From NCBI RefSeq assembly GCF_030731085.1, contig NZ_JASNFN010000023.1, positions 1-64,000 of the forward strand: a stretch of DNA of 64,000 bases. Direction: 5' to 3'. The stretch comes from Blastococcus carthaginiensis. Lineage in GTDB: Bacteria; Actinomycetota; Actinomycetes; Mycobacteriales; Geodermatophilaceae. Positions 8,581 through 17,251 of this stretch are shown one piece after another; within the stretch, counting starts at the first letter, position 1, and each line of letters starts with the position of its first letter. The notes beneath the pieces are model-generated. The model searched no databases. It was not told where the DNA came from and worked only from the letters and a program-made list of their open reading frames with translations. Made by a program: the position numbers and the translations under genes.

Positions 8581-9843
8581 ATGACCGCGCCGTCGTCCCC
8601 CGAGTCGCCGTGGCCGGTCCGCACGGTGGCCCGCAAGGTGGCCGACTGGATCGGCCGGCTGGGTGAGGTCTGGGTCGAGGGCCAGGTTGCCCAGCTGTCG
8701 CGGCGCGGCGGCGCGGCCACCGTCTTCCTCACCCTGCGCGATCCCGCGGCCGACCTGTCGGTCCCGGTCACCTGCCACCGCGACGTCGCCGAGCGCCCCG
8801 GCCTGGAGCTCACCGAGGGCGCCCGGGTGATCGTGCGGGCCCGCCCCGACTACTACGTCGCCCGCGGGTCCTTCTCGCTGCGGGCCACCGAGATCCGCGC
8901 CGTCGGGCTCGGGGAGCTGCTCGCCCGCATCGAGCGGATCCGCCGGCTGCTCGCCGCCGAGGGCCTGTTCGACACCGCGCGGAAGCGGCCGCTGCCCTTC
9001 GCGCCCGGTGTCGTGGGGTTGATCACCGGCCGGGACAGCGCGGCCGAGCGGGACGTCCTCGTCACCGCGCGCCGGCGCTGGCCTGCCGTTCGCTTCGCGG
9101 TGCACCACTGCGTCGTGCAGGGGCCGCAGGCGGCGGGCAACGTCATCGAGGGGCTGCGGAAGCTGGACGCCGACCCCGCGGTGGAGGTCATCGTCGTCGC
9201 CCGCGGCGGCGGATCGGTGGAGGACCTGCTGCCCTTCTCCGACGAGGGGCTGGTCCGCGCCGTCGCCGGCTGCCGCACCCCGGTGGTCACCGCCGTCGGG
9301 CACGAGACCGACACGACCCTCGTCGACCACGCCGCGGACGTCCGGGCCGCCACCCCGACCGACGCCGCGCACCGGATCGTCCCGGAGATCGGCGAGCAGC
9401 GCCGGCTGGTCGACGGGCTGCGCGCCCGCGCCCGGCACCTGGTCGCCACCCGGCTGGAGCAGCAGGTGCGCTGGCTGGAGTCGGTCCGCACCCGCCCGGT
9501 GCTCGCCTCCCCCGACCGGCTGCTGCACGGCCGGGAGGACGACGTCCTCGGCCTGCGCACCCGCGCGCGCCGGACGCTCACCCACCGCGTCGAGGGCGCC
9601 GAGCGCGACCTCGAGCACGCCCGGGCCCGGGTGGCGGCGCTCTCCCCCGCGGCGACGCTGGAGCGCGGCTACGCCGTCGTGCAGCGGGTGGACGGCGCCC
9701 TGGTGCGCGACCCCGCCGAGGTCGGCGACGGCGAGGTCCTGCGCGTGCGGGTCGCCGGCGGCCGGCTGCCCGTCCGCGTCGACCGGAGCACCGCACCCGA
9801 TCCGGGCCCCGTCGTCACCACCCTCCAGGAGGACCCCGCATGA
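8581..9843 (+). CDS. xseA: Exodeoxyribonuclease VII large subunit
   Basis: The catalytic subunit of exonuclease VII, which degrades single-stranded DNA to oligonucleotides. The 420 residues hold an OB-fold domain (about 15-105, with VWVEGQVAQLSRRGG) and the nuclease core with GLITGRDSAAERDVL, VVARGGGSVEDLLPFSDE and TAVGHETDTTLVDHAAD. A coiled-coil C-terminal region ends in ERGYAVVQ. No clear ribosome site precedes the ATG, so a leaderless message is possible. The stop overlaps the xseB start (ATGA), fitting equal coupling of the two subunits. Confidence 0.95.
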   Translation: MTAPSSPESPWPVRTVARKVADWIGRLGEVWVEGQVAQLSRRGGAATVFLTLRDPAADLSVPVTCHRDVAERPGLELTEGARVIVRARPDYYVARGSFSLRATEIRAVGLGELLARIERIRRLLAAEGLFDTARKRPLPFAPGVVGLITGRDSAAERDVLVTARRRWPAVRFAVHHCVVQGPQAAGNVIEGLRKLDADPAVEVIVVARGGGSVEDLLPFSDEGLVRAVAGCRTPVVTAVGHETDTTLVDHAADVRAATPTDAAHRIVPEIGEQRRLVDGLRARARHLVATRLEQQVRWLESVRTRPVLASPDRLLHGREDDVLGLRTRARRTLTHRVEGAERDLEHARARVAALSPAATLERGYAVVQRVDGALVRDPAEVGDGEVLRVRVAGGRLPVRVDRSTAPDPGPVVTTLQEDPA

Positions 9844-10058
9844 GCGCCGACGAGCGCACCCCCGAGCCGACGACGACCTACGAGCAGGCCCGGGAGGAGC
9901 TGGCCGACGTCGTGCGGCGGCTCGAGGCCGGCGGCCTCACGCTGGAGGAGTCGCTGACGCTCTGGGAGCGCGGCGAGGAGCTGGCCGGGGTGTGCCAGCA
10001 CTGGCTCGACCGGGCCCGCGAGCGCCTCGCGGCCGCCGCCCCCGCCGAGGAGGGCTGA
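9840..10058 (+). CDS. xseB: Exodeoxyribonuclease VII small subunit
   Basis: The small helical subunit that binds the coiled coil of XseA. It has 72 residues, with the family pattern TYEQAREELADVVRRLEAGGLTLEESL and LWERGEELAGVCQHWLDRARERL. It overlaps xseA by four bases and ends the operon. Length and sequence match the family closely. Confidence 0.93.
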   Translation: MSADERTPEPTTTYEQAREELADVVRRLEAGGLTLEESLTLWERGEELAGVCQHWLDRARERLAAAAPAEEG

Positions 10059-10087
10059 GCCGCCCGGCGACGGTGCCCGGTGGTGGC

Positions 10088-10375
10088 TCAGGCGGGCCGG
10101 CTGAGGCGGCTTTCCTGCGTCACCGTGAAGCCGGCGTCGGCCAGGGCCGCCAGCACCCGGTCCACCCGCTGCTCCACCGCCGGCGCACCGGGGGCCACGC
10201 TGGCCTCCGCACTGCCGGCTCCCTCGTCGAGGCAGCGCGCCAGCACCGCGCGCACGTCCACCGGCTCGGCGGCCGGGACGCCCACCGGGATCCGGGTCAC
10301 CATCCCGCAGTCGCACGCGCCTCCGTCGGCCGGGGGCCGGTGGTCGCTGCCGGGGCAGTCCTCGCGTGCAGGCAT
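10088..10375 (-). CDS. Small hypothetical protein with Cys-rich N terminus
   Basis: I do not recognise this 95-residue protein. Three cysteines fall within the first 25 residues (EDCPGSDHRP and ACDCG), which could hold a metal. The second half is predicted helical and ends in DRVLAALADAGFTV. The ATG at 10375 is chosen because GAGGAG lies seven bases upstream on the minus strand; the frame remains open 32 codons further. It converges on xseB with a 29-base gap. Confidence 0.55.
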   Translation of the reverse strand: MPAREDCPGSDHRPPADGGACDCGMVTRIPVGVPAAEPVDVRAVLARCLDEGAGSAEASVAPGAPAVEQRVDRVLAALADAGFTVTQESRLSRPA

Positions 10376-10490
10376 CCGGGTTCTCCTCGCTGCGGTGGGT
10401 TCCACGGGCGTCACCGCCAGACTGCCGCCGGAGGACGGCCACCGCCGCGCGGACGCACCGGGTGTTCCCATGTCGTGACCTCGTCGCGGC

Positions 10491-11114
10491 TCAGCCCGCG
10501 AACGGCTCCACGGCCTCGGCCACCTCGCGCAGCTCGTCGTCCCCGGCCGAGCCGGTGACGACCAGGGTGACGCCGTCGGCGACCCGCGTGAGCGCGGTCT
10601 CGCCGCGCTGCGTCGTCGACCGGGTCCACTCCTCCCCGTCGATCTCGACCGCGCCCTCCTCCGCGGCGCCGTCGAGCACGTCGAGAGCCTCGGCGTCGGC
10701 GTCGTCGGTGACCACGTAGCCGGCGTAGTTGCCCGCCGGTGTGACGTAGCCGAGCTGCACCGTGACCGGCGACCCCTCGGGATTCGTGCCGGCGTCGGTG
10801 CGCACGCTGGTGGGGCGGTACCCCTCGTCCAGCGCGGGGATCAGCAGCGGGTAGACCGCCCGCGCCTCGGCGAGCCGCAGCGTGCTCGTCGGGTCGATCT
10901 CCCGGACCGGGTCGTCGGGGTTGTTGCGGAAGGCCTGCCACCCCACCACCAGCAGGCAGATGACGACCAGGGGCAGCAGTGAACGGAGCATGTTCGCCGC
11001 GCTCAGCCGGTTGGCGCGCTCGGCGGCGGACACCGGGGGCGGCAGGACCTCGGCCCCGGCGGCTGCGTCGTCGGGGTGCGGGGGACGCTGGCTCGACGGG
11101 CCGGATCCGGTCAT
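10491..11114 (-). CDS. DUF4245 domain-containing membrane protein
   Basis: A 207-residue single-pass protein with an extracytoplasmic DUF4245 domain of unknown function. Residues 1-40 are cytoplasmic and Pro-rich. A transmembrane segment follows (MLRSLLPLVVICLLVVGWQAF, about 43-62), then an outside domain with VYPLLIPALDEGYRPTSVRT and WTRSTTQRGETALTR. Divergent from glpX with about 100 bases between starts. The same neighbour relation exists for Rv1100 and glpX in Mycobacterium tuberculosis, known from memory. Confidence 0.8.
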   Translation of the reverse strand: MTGSGPSSQRPPHPDDAAAGAEVLPPPVSAAERANRLSAANMLRSLLPLVVICLLVVGWQAFRNNPDDPVREIDPTSTLRLAEARAVYPLLIPALDEGYRPTSVRTDAGTNPEGSPVTVQLGYVTPAGNYAGYVVTDDADAEALDVLDGAAEEGAVEIDGEEWTRSTTQRGETALTRVADGVTLVVTGSAGDDELREVAEAVEPFAG

Positions 11115-11214
11115 GCCCCTAGGATCGCAGGCGAGCTCTCCCCACCTCGCCGCCCATGGCCCCGTCCCGAGCGCTCCCGGGTGGGCGGGCCGGGGTCCAA
11201 CTCCCGGAGGTCCT

Positions 11215-12264
11215 GTGTCGCTGCCCCTTCCCGACGCCCCGCTGCCCGCCACGGCCGGCCACCCGTTCAGCGCCGACCGCCCGGCCCCCGACCGCAACCT
11301 GGCCCTCGAGCTGGTGCGGGTCACGGAGGCGGCCGCCATGGCCGCCGGGCGCTGGGTGGGCCGCGGTGACAAGAACGGTGGCGACGGCGCGGCGGTCGAC
11401 GCCATGCGGGCGCTCATCGGCACGGTGAGCATGCAGGGCATCGTGGTCATCGGCGAGGGCGAGAAGGACGAGGCGCCCATGCTCTACAACGGCGAGCAGG
11501 TGGGCGACGGCAACGGCCCGGAGTGCGACGTCGCGGTCGACCCGATCGACGGCACCACCCTGATGGCCAAGGGCATGCCCAACGCCATCGCCGTCATGGC
11601 CGTCGCCGAGCGGGGCGCCATGTACGACCCCTCGGCCGTCTTCTACATGGAGAAGCTGGCCACCGGACCGGCGGCGGCCGACGTCGTCGACATCACCGCG
11701 CCCGTGGCCGAGAACATCCGCCGGATCGCCAAGGCCAAGAAGAGCTCCGTCGGCGACGTCACCGTCTGCATCCTCGACCGGCCCCGCCACGAGCAGCTGG
11801 TCCAGGAGGTCCGCGAGGCCGGCGCCCGCATCAAGTTCATCACCGACGGCGACGTGGCCGGCGCGATCGCCGCCGCCCGCGAGGGCACCGGCGTCGACCT
11901 GCTGCTCGGCATCGGTGGCACGCCGGAGGGCATCATCACCGCCTGCGCGCTCAAGTGCATGGGCGGGGCGCTGCAGGGCCGGCTGTGGCCCAAGGACGAC
12001 GAGGAGCGGCAGAAGGCCCTCGACGCCGGGCACGACCTGGACCGGGTGCTGCACATCGACGACCTGGTGCGCGGCGACGTCTTCTTCGTGGCCACCGGCA
12101 TCACCGACGGCGAGCTGCTGCGCGGCGTGCGCTACAGCGCCGGCGGGTGCACCACGCAGTCGCTGGTCATGCGCTCCCGGTCGGGCACCATCCGCTCGAT
12201 CGACAGCCTGCACTCGCTGGAGAAGCTGCGCGCCTACTCCGCGGTCCCCTTCGACCGGGACTGA
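11215..12264 (+). CDS. glpX: Fructose-1,6-bisphosphatase, class II
   Basis: The gluconeogenic phosphatase that converts fructose 1,6-bisphosphate to fructose 6-phosphate with divalent metal. It is 349 residues long, as expected. The metal/substrate motifs are visible: GRGDKNGGDGAAVDAMR, GEGEKDEAPMLYNGE, DPIDGTTLMAKG and IGGTPEGIITACALKCMGG. The GTG at 11215 follows CGGAGG; earlier in-frame codons would give a low-complexity extension over the divergent gene's start. In actinobacteria lacking class I enzymes this is usually the main FBPase. Confidence 0.95.
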   Translation: MSLPLPDAPLPATAGHPFSADRPAPDRNLALELVRVTEAAAMAAGRWVGRGDKNGGDGAAVDAMRALIGTVSMQGIVVIGEGEKDEAPMLYNGEQVGDGNGPECDVAVDPIDGTTLMAKGMPNAIAVMAVAERGAMYDPSAVFYMEKLATGPAAADVVDITAPVAENIRRIAKAKKSSVGDVTVCILDRPRHEQLVQEVREAGARIKFITDGDVAGAIAAAREGTGVDLLLGIGGTPEGIITACALKCMGGALQGRLWPKDDEERQKALDAGHDLDRVLHIDDLVRGDVFFVATGITDGELLRGVRYSAGGCTTQSLVMRSRSGTIRSIDSLHSLEKLRAYSAVPFDRD

Positions 12265-12393
12265 GACATCGCGATCCTCCGGATCGCACCGCGGCCGCGA
12301 CGGCACCTGGCCGCGCTGCCCGTGGCCGGGTCACGCCGAGTGGGGCCCGGAGGGTTCCGCGCAGGCGTGACGCAGCGGCTCACCGCTACCGGG

Positions 12394-12420
12394 GGACGGC
12401 ACCTGGCCGCGGTGCCGTCC
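12394..12420. terminator. Terminator between convergent glpX and DUF1707 genes
   Basis: GGACGGCACC (12394-12403) pairs with GGTGCCGTCC (12411-12420) around a 7-nt loop. The left arm region is repeated at about 12299-12316 (GACGGCACCTGGCCGCG). Bases 12265-12434 contain nothing else I can identify. Confidence 0.5.
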
Positions 12421-12434
12421 GGAGGACGGCGATA

Positions 12435-13058
12435 TCACGGCAGTTGCCGGCCCTGGGCCAGCTTGTCCATCAGCGCCCGCCAGCGGCTGGGCGACTCCCC
12501 GGGGGCCAGGCTGCGCAGCCGCAGGTTCCCGAACACCGTCCGGCCGTGCACCACGACCAGGGGTGTGCCCGCGAGCCGCGGCACAGGGGCCAGCTCGACC
12601 TTGCGGTCGCCGAACACGGTCCGGCCCAGCAGCTCGGCCTGCACGCCCTCGGCGACGATGACGTCGACGTCGCCGAAGACGGTGCTCACGTGCAGGTCGA
12701 GCCGCTCCTCGCCGGTGCGCAGGCCGCGCAGGTCGACCCGGACGTCGCCGAACACCGTGCCGGCACGCCGGGGGGGCGTCGCGGCAGCGGCCAGGACGAC
12801 GTCGCCGAAGACGCTGGTGACCTCCTCCGGCGTCCGCTGCCCGACGATCTCGACAGGCGGCGGGGCGTTGCCGGGGAGGTCGGCGACCAGCACGTCGAGC
12901 TCGGCCCGCGAGACGGCCGCATAGGCATTCTCGGCCCGCCGGGCGAACTCGTCGAGGTCCAACCGGCCCTCCCCCACGGCCGCCTGCAACCGGGCGACCA
13001 CTGCCTCGCGTTCGGCGTCCGAGGCGCGCAGGACGGGGACGTCGGGGTCGTCGCTCAC
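12435..13058 (-). CDS. DUF1707 protein with TVFGD repeats
   Basis: A 207-residue cytosolic protein. The N-terminal DUF1707 domain (residues 8-60) carries the typical LRASDAEREAVVARLQAAVGEG and DLDEFARRAE. The rest is a beta-repeat region in which VFGD or VFGN recurs five times (TSVFGDVV, GTVFGDVR, STVFGDVD, RTVFGDRK, RTVFGNLR) at roughly 20-25 residue spacing. It resembles the C-terminal domain of LiaF-like cell-wall stress proteins. No membrane segment is seen. Family function is unclear; a role in envelope stress sensing is only a guess. Confidence 0.8.
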   Translation of the reverse strand: MSDDPDVPVLRASDAEREAVVARLQAAVGEGRLDLDEFARRAENAYAAVSRAELDVLVADLPGNAPPPVEIVGQRTPEEVTSVFGDVVLAAAATPPRRAGTVFGDVRVDLRGLRTGEERLDLHVSTVFGDVDVIVAEGVQAELLGRTVFGDRKVELAPVPRLAGTPLVVVHGRTVFGNLRLRSLAPGESPSRWRALMDKLAQGRQLP

Positions 13059-13115
13059 GTCCCGGACGCTACCGAGTCGCCACGTCCGGGCCCCTCCCGG
13101 ACGCGCGCCGCATGC

Positions 13116-13772
13116 TCAGCCGAGCTCGGTGCAGGCCATGACCGCGTAGGCCTTGACCCGGCCCCCGCAGGTGCTGGCGTACTCCTCGTAGGCCGACAGC
13201 GGCGGCGACTCGTACATCAGGTCGTCGCAGGCCTGCAGCTCTCCGCCGAAGCAGTTGTCCGCGTAGGCGTCGAGGGTCTCGTCGGGCCCGAGGTCCGCGG
13301 GCTCCACCGGCGGGAACTGCTCGACGGCCCCGCCCGGCGCCCCGCCGTACCAGCCGGCGCCGCCCTCCTCGCCGTACGCGTCCATGGCGTCCTCCATCTG
13401 CGCCTGGGTGCCCTCGACCATCCCCTCGCGGATGCCGTCGGTCAGCGCGGGGCCGAGCTCGGCCGCCACGGCGCGGCCGATGTCCTCGGCGCCGCCCACG
13501 ACGGCGACCCCCAGCAGCAGGGCGGTGACTGCGGTTCCCACCACCAGCCCGCCCAGGGCGGCGCCGGCGAGCACCCAGCGGCCGCGGGGCACCGGAGCAG
13601 CGGGCGCGGGCACCGGCGGCGGCGCGGCGGGCTGCCACGAGGTCCCCCCGGCCCAGTCCGGCGCCGGCTGGGCGCCCTGCCCCGGCCAACCCGCGGTGGG
13701 CGGCGGCCAGCCGGGGTCGCCCTGCTGCGGCGGGGCGGACGGTCCGGTCTCCGGCGGCAGGGGCTGGGGCAT
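13116..13772 (-). CDS. Pro-rich membrane protein with Cys-containing outer domain
   Basis: A 218-residue single-pass protein. The first 63 residues are Pro/Gly/Gln-rich and cytoplasmic. A transmembrane helix follows (WVLAGAALGGLVVGTAVTAL, about 66-92). The outer part has an acidic linker and a compact C-terminal module with four cysteines: NCFGGELQACDDLMY, YASTCGG and VMACTEL. That Cys pattern recurs in many actinobacterial membrane and kinase-associated proteins, where it is probably disulfide-bonded. No enzymatic motif is visible. Divergent from fumC with 172 bases between. Confidence 0.7.
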   Translation of the reverse strand: MPQPLPPETGPSAPPQQGDPGWPPPTAGWPGQGAQPAPDWAGGTSWQPAAPPPVPAPAAPVPRGRWVLAGAALGGLVVGTAVTALLLGVAVVGGAEDIGRAVAAELGPALTDGIREGMVEGTQAQMEDAMDAYGEEGGAGWYGGAPGGAVEQFPPVEPADLGPDETLDAYADNCFGGELQACDDLMYESPPLSAYEEYASTCGGRVKAYAVMACTELG

Positions 13773-13944
13773 GGGGCCCTCCTCGGGGCTCGTGCCGGCT
13801 CGGCACCGTGGCTCGCGCGCCCACCTCCGGCGCGCATGCCCCTCCTCGGCGGCCCCGGGCGAGGGCGGGACCGGCAGCCTCCCCCACGGGTGTCTAGGGT
13901 CCCGTGCGGAGCACTGTCACCATCCACACCACCGGGAGCACAGC

Positions 13945-15360
13945 GTGGCCCAGCAGAACGGCGCAGCGCAGGACGGCGGGGACTTCCGCACCGAGCACGA
14001 CTCCATGGGGGAGGTCCGCGTCCCCTCCTGGGCCAAGTGGCGCGCGCAGACCCAGCGCGCCGTCGAGAACTTCCCCATCTCCGGCACCCCCATCGAGCGG
14101 GAGCTGATCGGCGCCCTCGCCGCGATCAAGGGCGCGGCCGCCTCGGTCAACGCCGACCTCGGGGTGCTCGACCGCGGGATCGCCGACGCCATCGGCACCG
14201 CCGCCGCCTCCGTGGCCGCGGGCGATTGGGACGACCACTTCCCGATCGACGTCTTCCAGACCGGCTCGGGCACGTCGAGCAACATGAACACCAACGAGGT
14301 CATCGCCACCCTGGCCACCGAGTCCCTCGGCTCGCCGGTGCACCCCAACGACCACGTCAACGCCTCGCAGTCGTCCAACGACGTCTTCCCGTCGGCGATC
14401 CACATCGCCGCGACCCGCGCCATCGTGGTCACGCTGATCCCGGCGCTGCGCCACCTGGAGGCCTCGCTCTCCCGCAAGGCCGAGGAGTTCGCGGAGGTCG
14501 TGAAGAGCGGCCGCACCCACCTGATGGACGCCACCCCCGTCACCCTGGGGCAGGAGTTCGGCGGGTACGCCGCCGCCGTCCGCTACGGCGTGGAGCGGCT
14601 GGAGGCCTCCCTCCCCCGCATCGGCGAGCTGCCCCTGGGCGGCACGGCGGTCGGCACCGGCATCAACACCCCGCCCGGCTTCGCCGCCGCGATCATCGAG
14701 AAGCTGGCCGCCGAGCTCGACCTGCCACTGTCCGAGGCCCGCGACCACTTCGAGGCGCAGAGCTCCCGCGACGCGCTGGTCGAGGGCTCGGGCCAGCTGA
14801 AGACCATCGCCGTCGGCCTGGTCAAGATCGCCAACGACCTGCGGTGGATGGGCTCGGGCCCGCGCACCGGCCTGGGCGAGATCCAGCTGCCCGACCTGCA
14901 GCCGGGCAGCTCGATCATGCCGGGCAAGGTCAACCCGGTGATCCCGGAGGCGGTGATCCAGGTCGGCGCCCAGGTCATCGGCAACGACGCCGCGGTCACC
15001 TACGCAGGTACCACCGGTGTCTTCGAGCTCAACGTGACGCTGCCGCTGATGGCGCGCAACGTGCTGGAGTCGATCCGGCTGCTGGCCAACGTCAGCCGGC
15101 TGCTGGCCGACCGCTGCGTCGACGGGATCGTCGCCAACGTCGAGCAGTGCCGGGAGTACGCCGAGTCCTCCCCCTCGATCGTCACGCCGCTGAACAAGTA
15201 CATCGGCTACGAGGAGGCGGCCAAGGTCGCCAAGCAGTCGCTGGCCGAGCAGAAGACGATCCGCCAGGTCGTGGTGGAGCGGGGCTACGTCGAGCAGGGC
15301 AAGCTCACCGAGCAGCAGCTCGACGAGGCCCTCGACGTCCTCTCGATGACCCACCCGTGA
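13945..15360 (+). CDS. fumC: Fumarate hydratase, class II
   Basis: The iron-independent fumarase of the TCA cycle, which interconverts fumarate and malate in the cytosol. The 471 residues include TGSGTSSNMNTNEV, GRTHLMDATPVTLGQE and the fumarase/aspartase signature GSSIMPGKVNP with the catalytic serine loop. The GTG at 13945 follows GGGAG at good spacing. A single gene, followed by its own terminator and then gltA in the same direction, so two TCA enzymes are adjacent. Confidence 0.95.
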   Translation: MAQQNGAAQDGGDFRTEHDSMGEVRVPSWAKWRAQTQRAVENFPISGTPIERELIGALAAIKGAAASVNADLGVLDRGIADAIGTAAASVAAGDWDDHFPIDVFQTGSGTSSNMNTNEVIATLATESLGSPVHPNDHVNASQSSNDVFPSAIHIAATRAIVVTLIPALRHLEASLSRKAEEFAEVVKSGRTHLMDATPVTLGQEFGGYAAAVRYGVERLEASLPRIGELPLGGTAVGTGINTPPGFAAAIIEKLAAELDLPLSEARDHFEAQSSRDALVEGSGQLKTIAVGLVKIANDLRWMGSGPRTGLGEIQLPDLQPGSSIMPGKVNPVIPEAVIQVGAQVIGNDAAVTYAGTTGVFELNVTLPLMARNVLESIRLLANVSRLLADRCVDGIVANVEQCREYAESSPSIVTPLNKYIGYEEAAKVAKQSLAEQKTIRQVVVERGYVEQGKLTEQQLDEALDVLSMTHP

Positions 15361-15371
15361 ACCCCGAGTGG

Positions 15372-15406
15372 GGCGGGAGCGGCACGGATCGGTGTCCGCT
15401 CCCGCC
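15372..15406 (+). terminator. fumC terminator
   Basis: An 11-bp inverted repeat (15372-15382 with 15396-15406) with a 13-nt loop starts 11 bases after the fumC stop and is followed by TTCC. Confidence 0.65.
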
Positions 15407-15460
15407 TTCCGCGACGGGTCGAGCCGCGATCCGGCGGCCGAGGGTCTAGCGTCGTCCACG

Positions 15461-16750
<1,290 letters not shown>

Positions 16751-16782
16751 GCGAGGACCCCGTCCTCGCGACGGGGCGTGGC

Positions 16783-16816
16783 CGGGCCGGGTGACCCCGC
16801 AGGGTCACCCGGCCCG
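16783..16816 (+). terminator. gltA terminator
   Basis: A perfect 15-bp stem (16783-16797 with 16802-16816) closes a CGCA tetraloop 32 bases after the gltA stop. Bases 16752-16766 (GAGCGAGGACCCCGT) also match the start of the post-stop repeat at 59852. Confidence 0.85.
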
Positions 16817-16874
16817 TTGCGTCCCCGGCCGGGATCCCTACGGTGGGTGCGCCACCATCTCGAGAGGACCGCGC

Positions 16875-17066
16875 ATGGCCGAGCTCCCCGACGAGGACCT
16901 CCTCGTCCTGCCGCCCATGCCCTTGGCGACCGGCCGGCTGCTGGAGCCCGACGGCGAGGGCCCGCCCGTCCGCATCACGAAGCTGGAGTTCGTCGTCTCC
17001 ACCGAGGACGGCGGCGAGCTGCGCATCCCCCTGGAACACCGGCACGGCGCCTGGTGGGCGCCCTGA
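16875..17066 (+). CDS. Small hypothetical protein
   Basis: A 63-residue protein that I do not recognise. It is acidic at the start (ELPDEDLLVLPPMP), with a likely beta-rich centre (VRITKLEFVVSTEDGGELRI) and a C-terminal HRHGAWWAP. The ATG at 16875 follows GAGAGG at six-base spacing, and the codon positions show the strong third-position GC of a real gene. It lies alone between gltA and the cell-wall enzyme gene. Confidence 0.6.
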   Translation: MAELPDEDLLVLPPMPLATGRLLEPDGEGPPVRITKLEFVVSTEDGGELRIPLEHRHGAWWAP

Positions 17067-17251
17067 TCCACCGGCCCGGCACACCCCCGCCCAGCTCCTC
17101 CCCCGAGGTTCACCCCACCCCGTACGGGTGACCTCCTCCCAGCCCGTCCTTCAAGCACCTCCCCCGGCGTGTCGATGGATGTGCGGAGAGCTCCTGACCC
17201 CAGTGGCCCCAGGAGCCCCATCCGTCACGACGAGATCGCCCGGGGGACGCA

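Noticed and set aside
11523..15449. Open plus-strand frame of about 1300 codons across glpX and fumC
   Set aside because: The translation is Arg/His/Gly-rich with no family features, and it shifts frame relative to two clear enzymes.
17067..17251. Riboswitch (c-di-AMP type) ahead of the cell-wall peptidase gene
   Set aside because: Such elements are common before NlpC/P60 genes, but I could not find the conserved core or pairing in these 185 bases. A covariance search would settle it.
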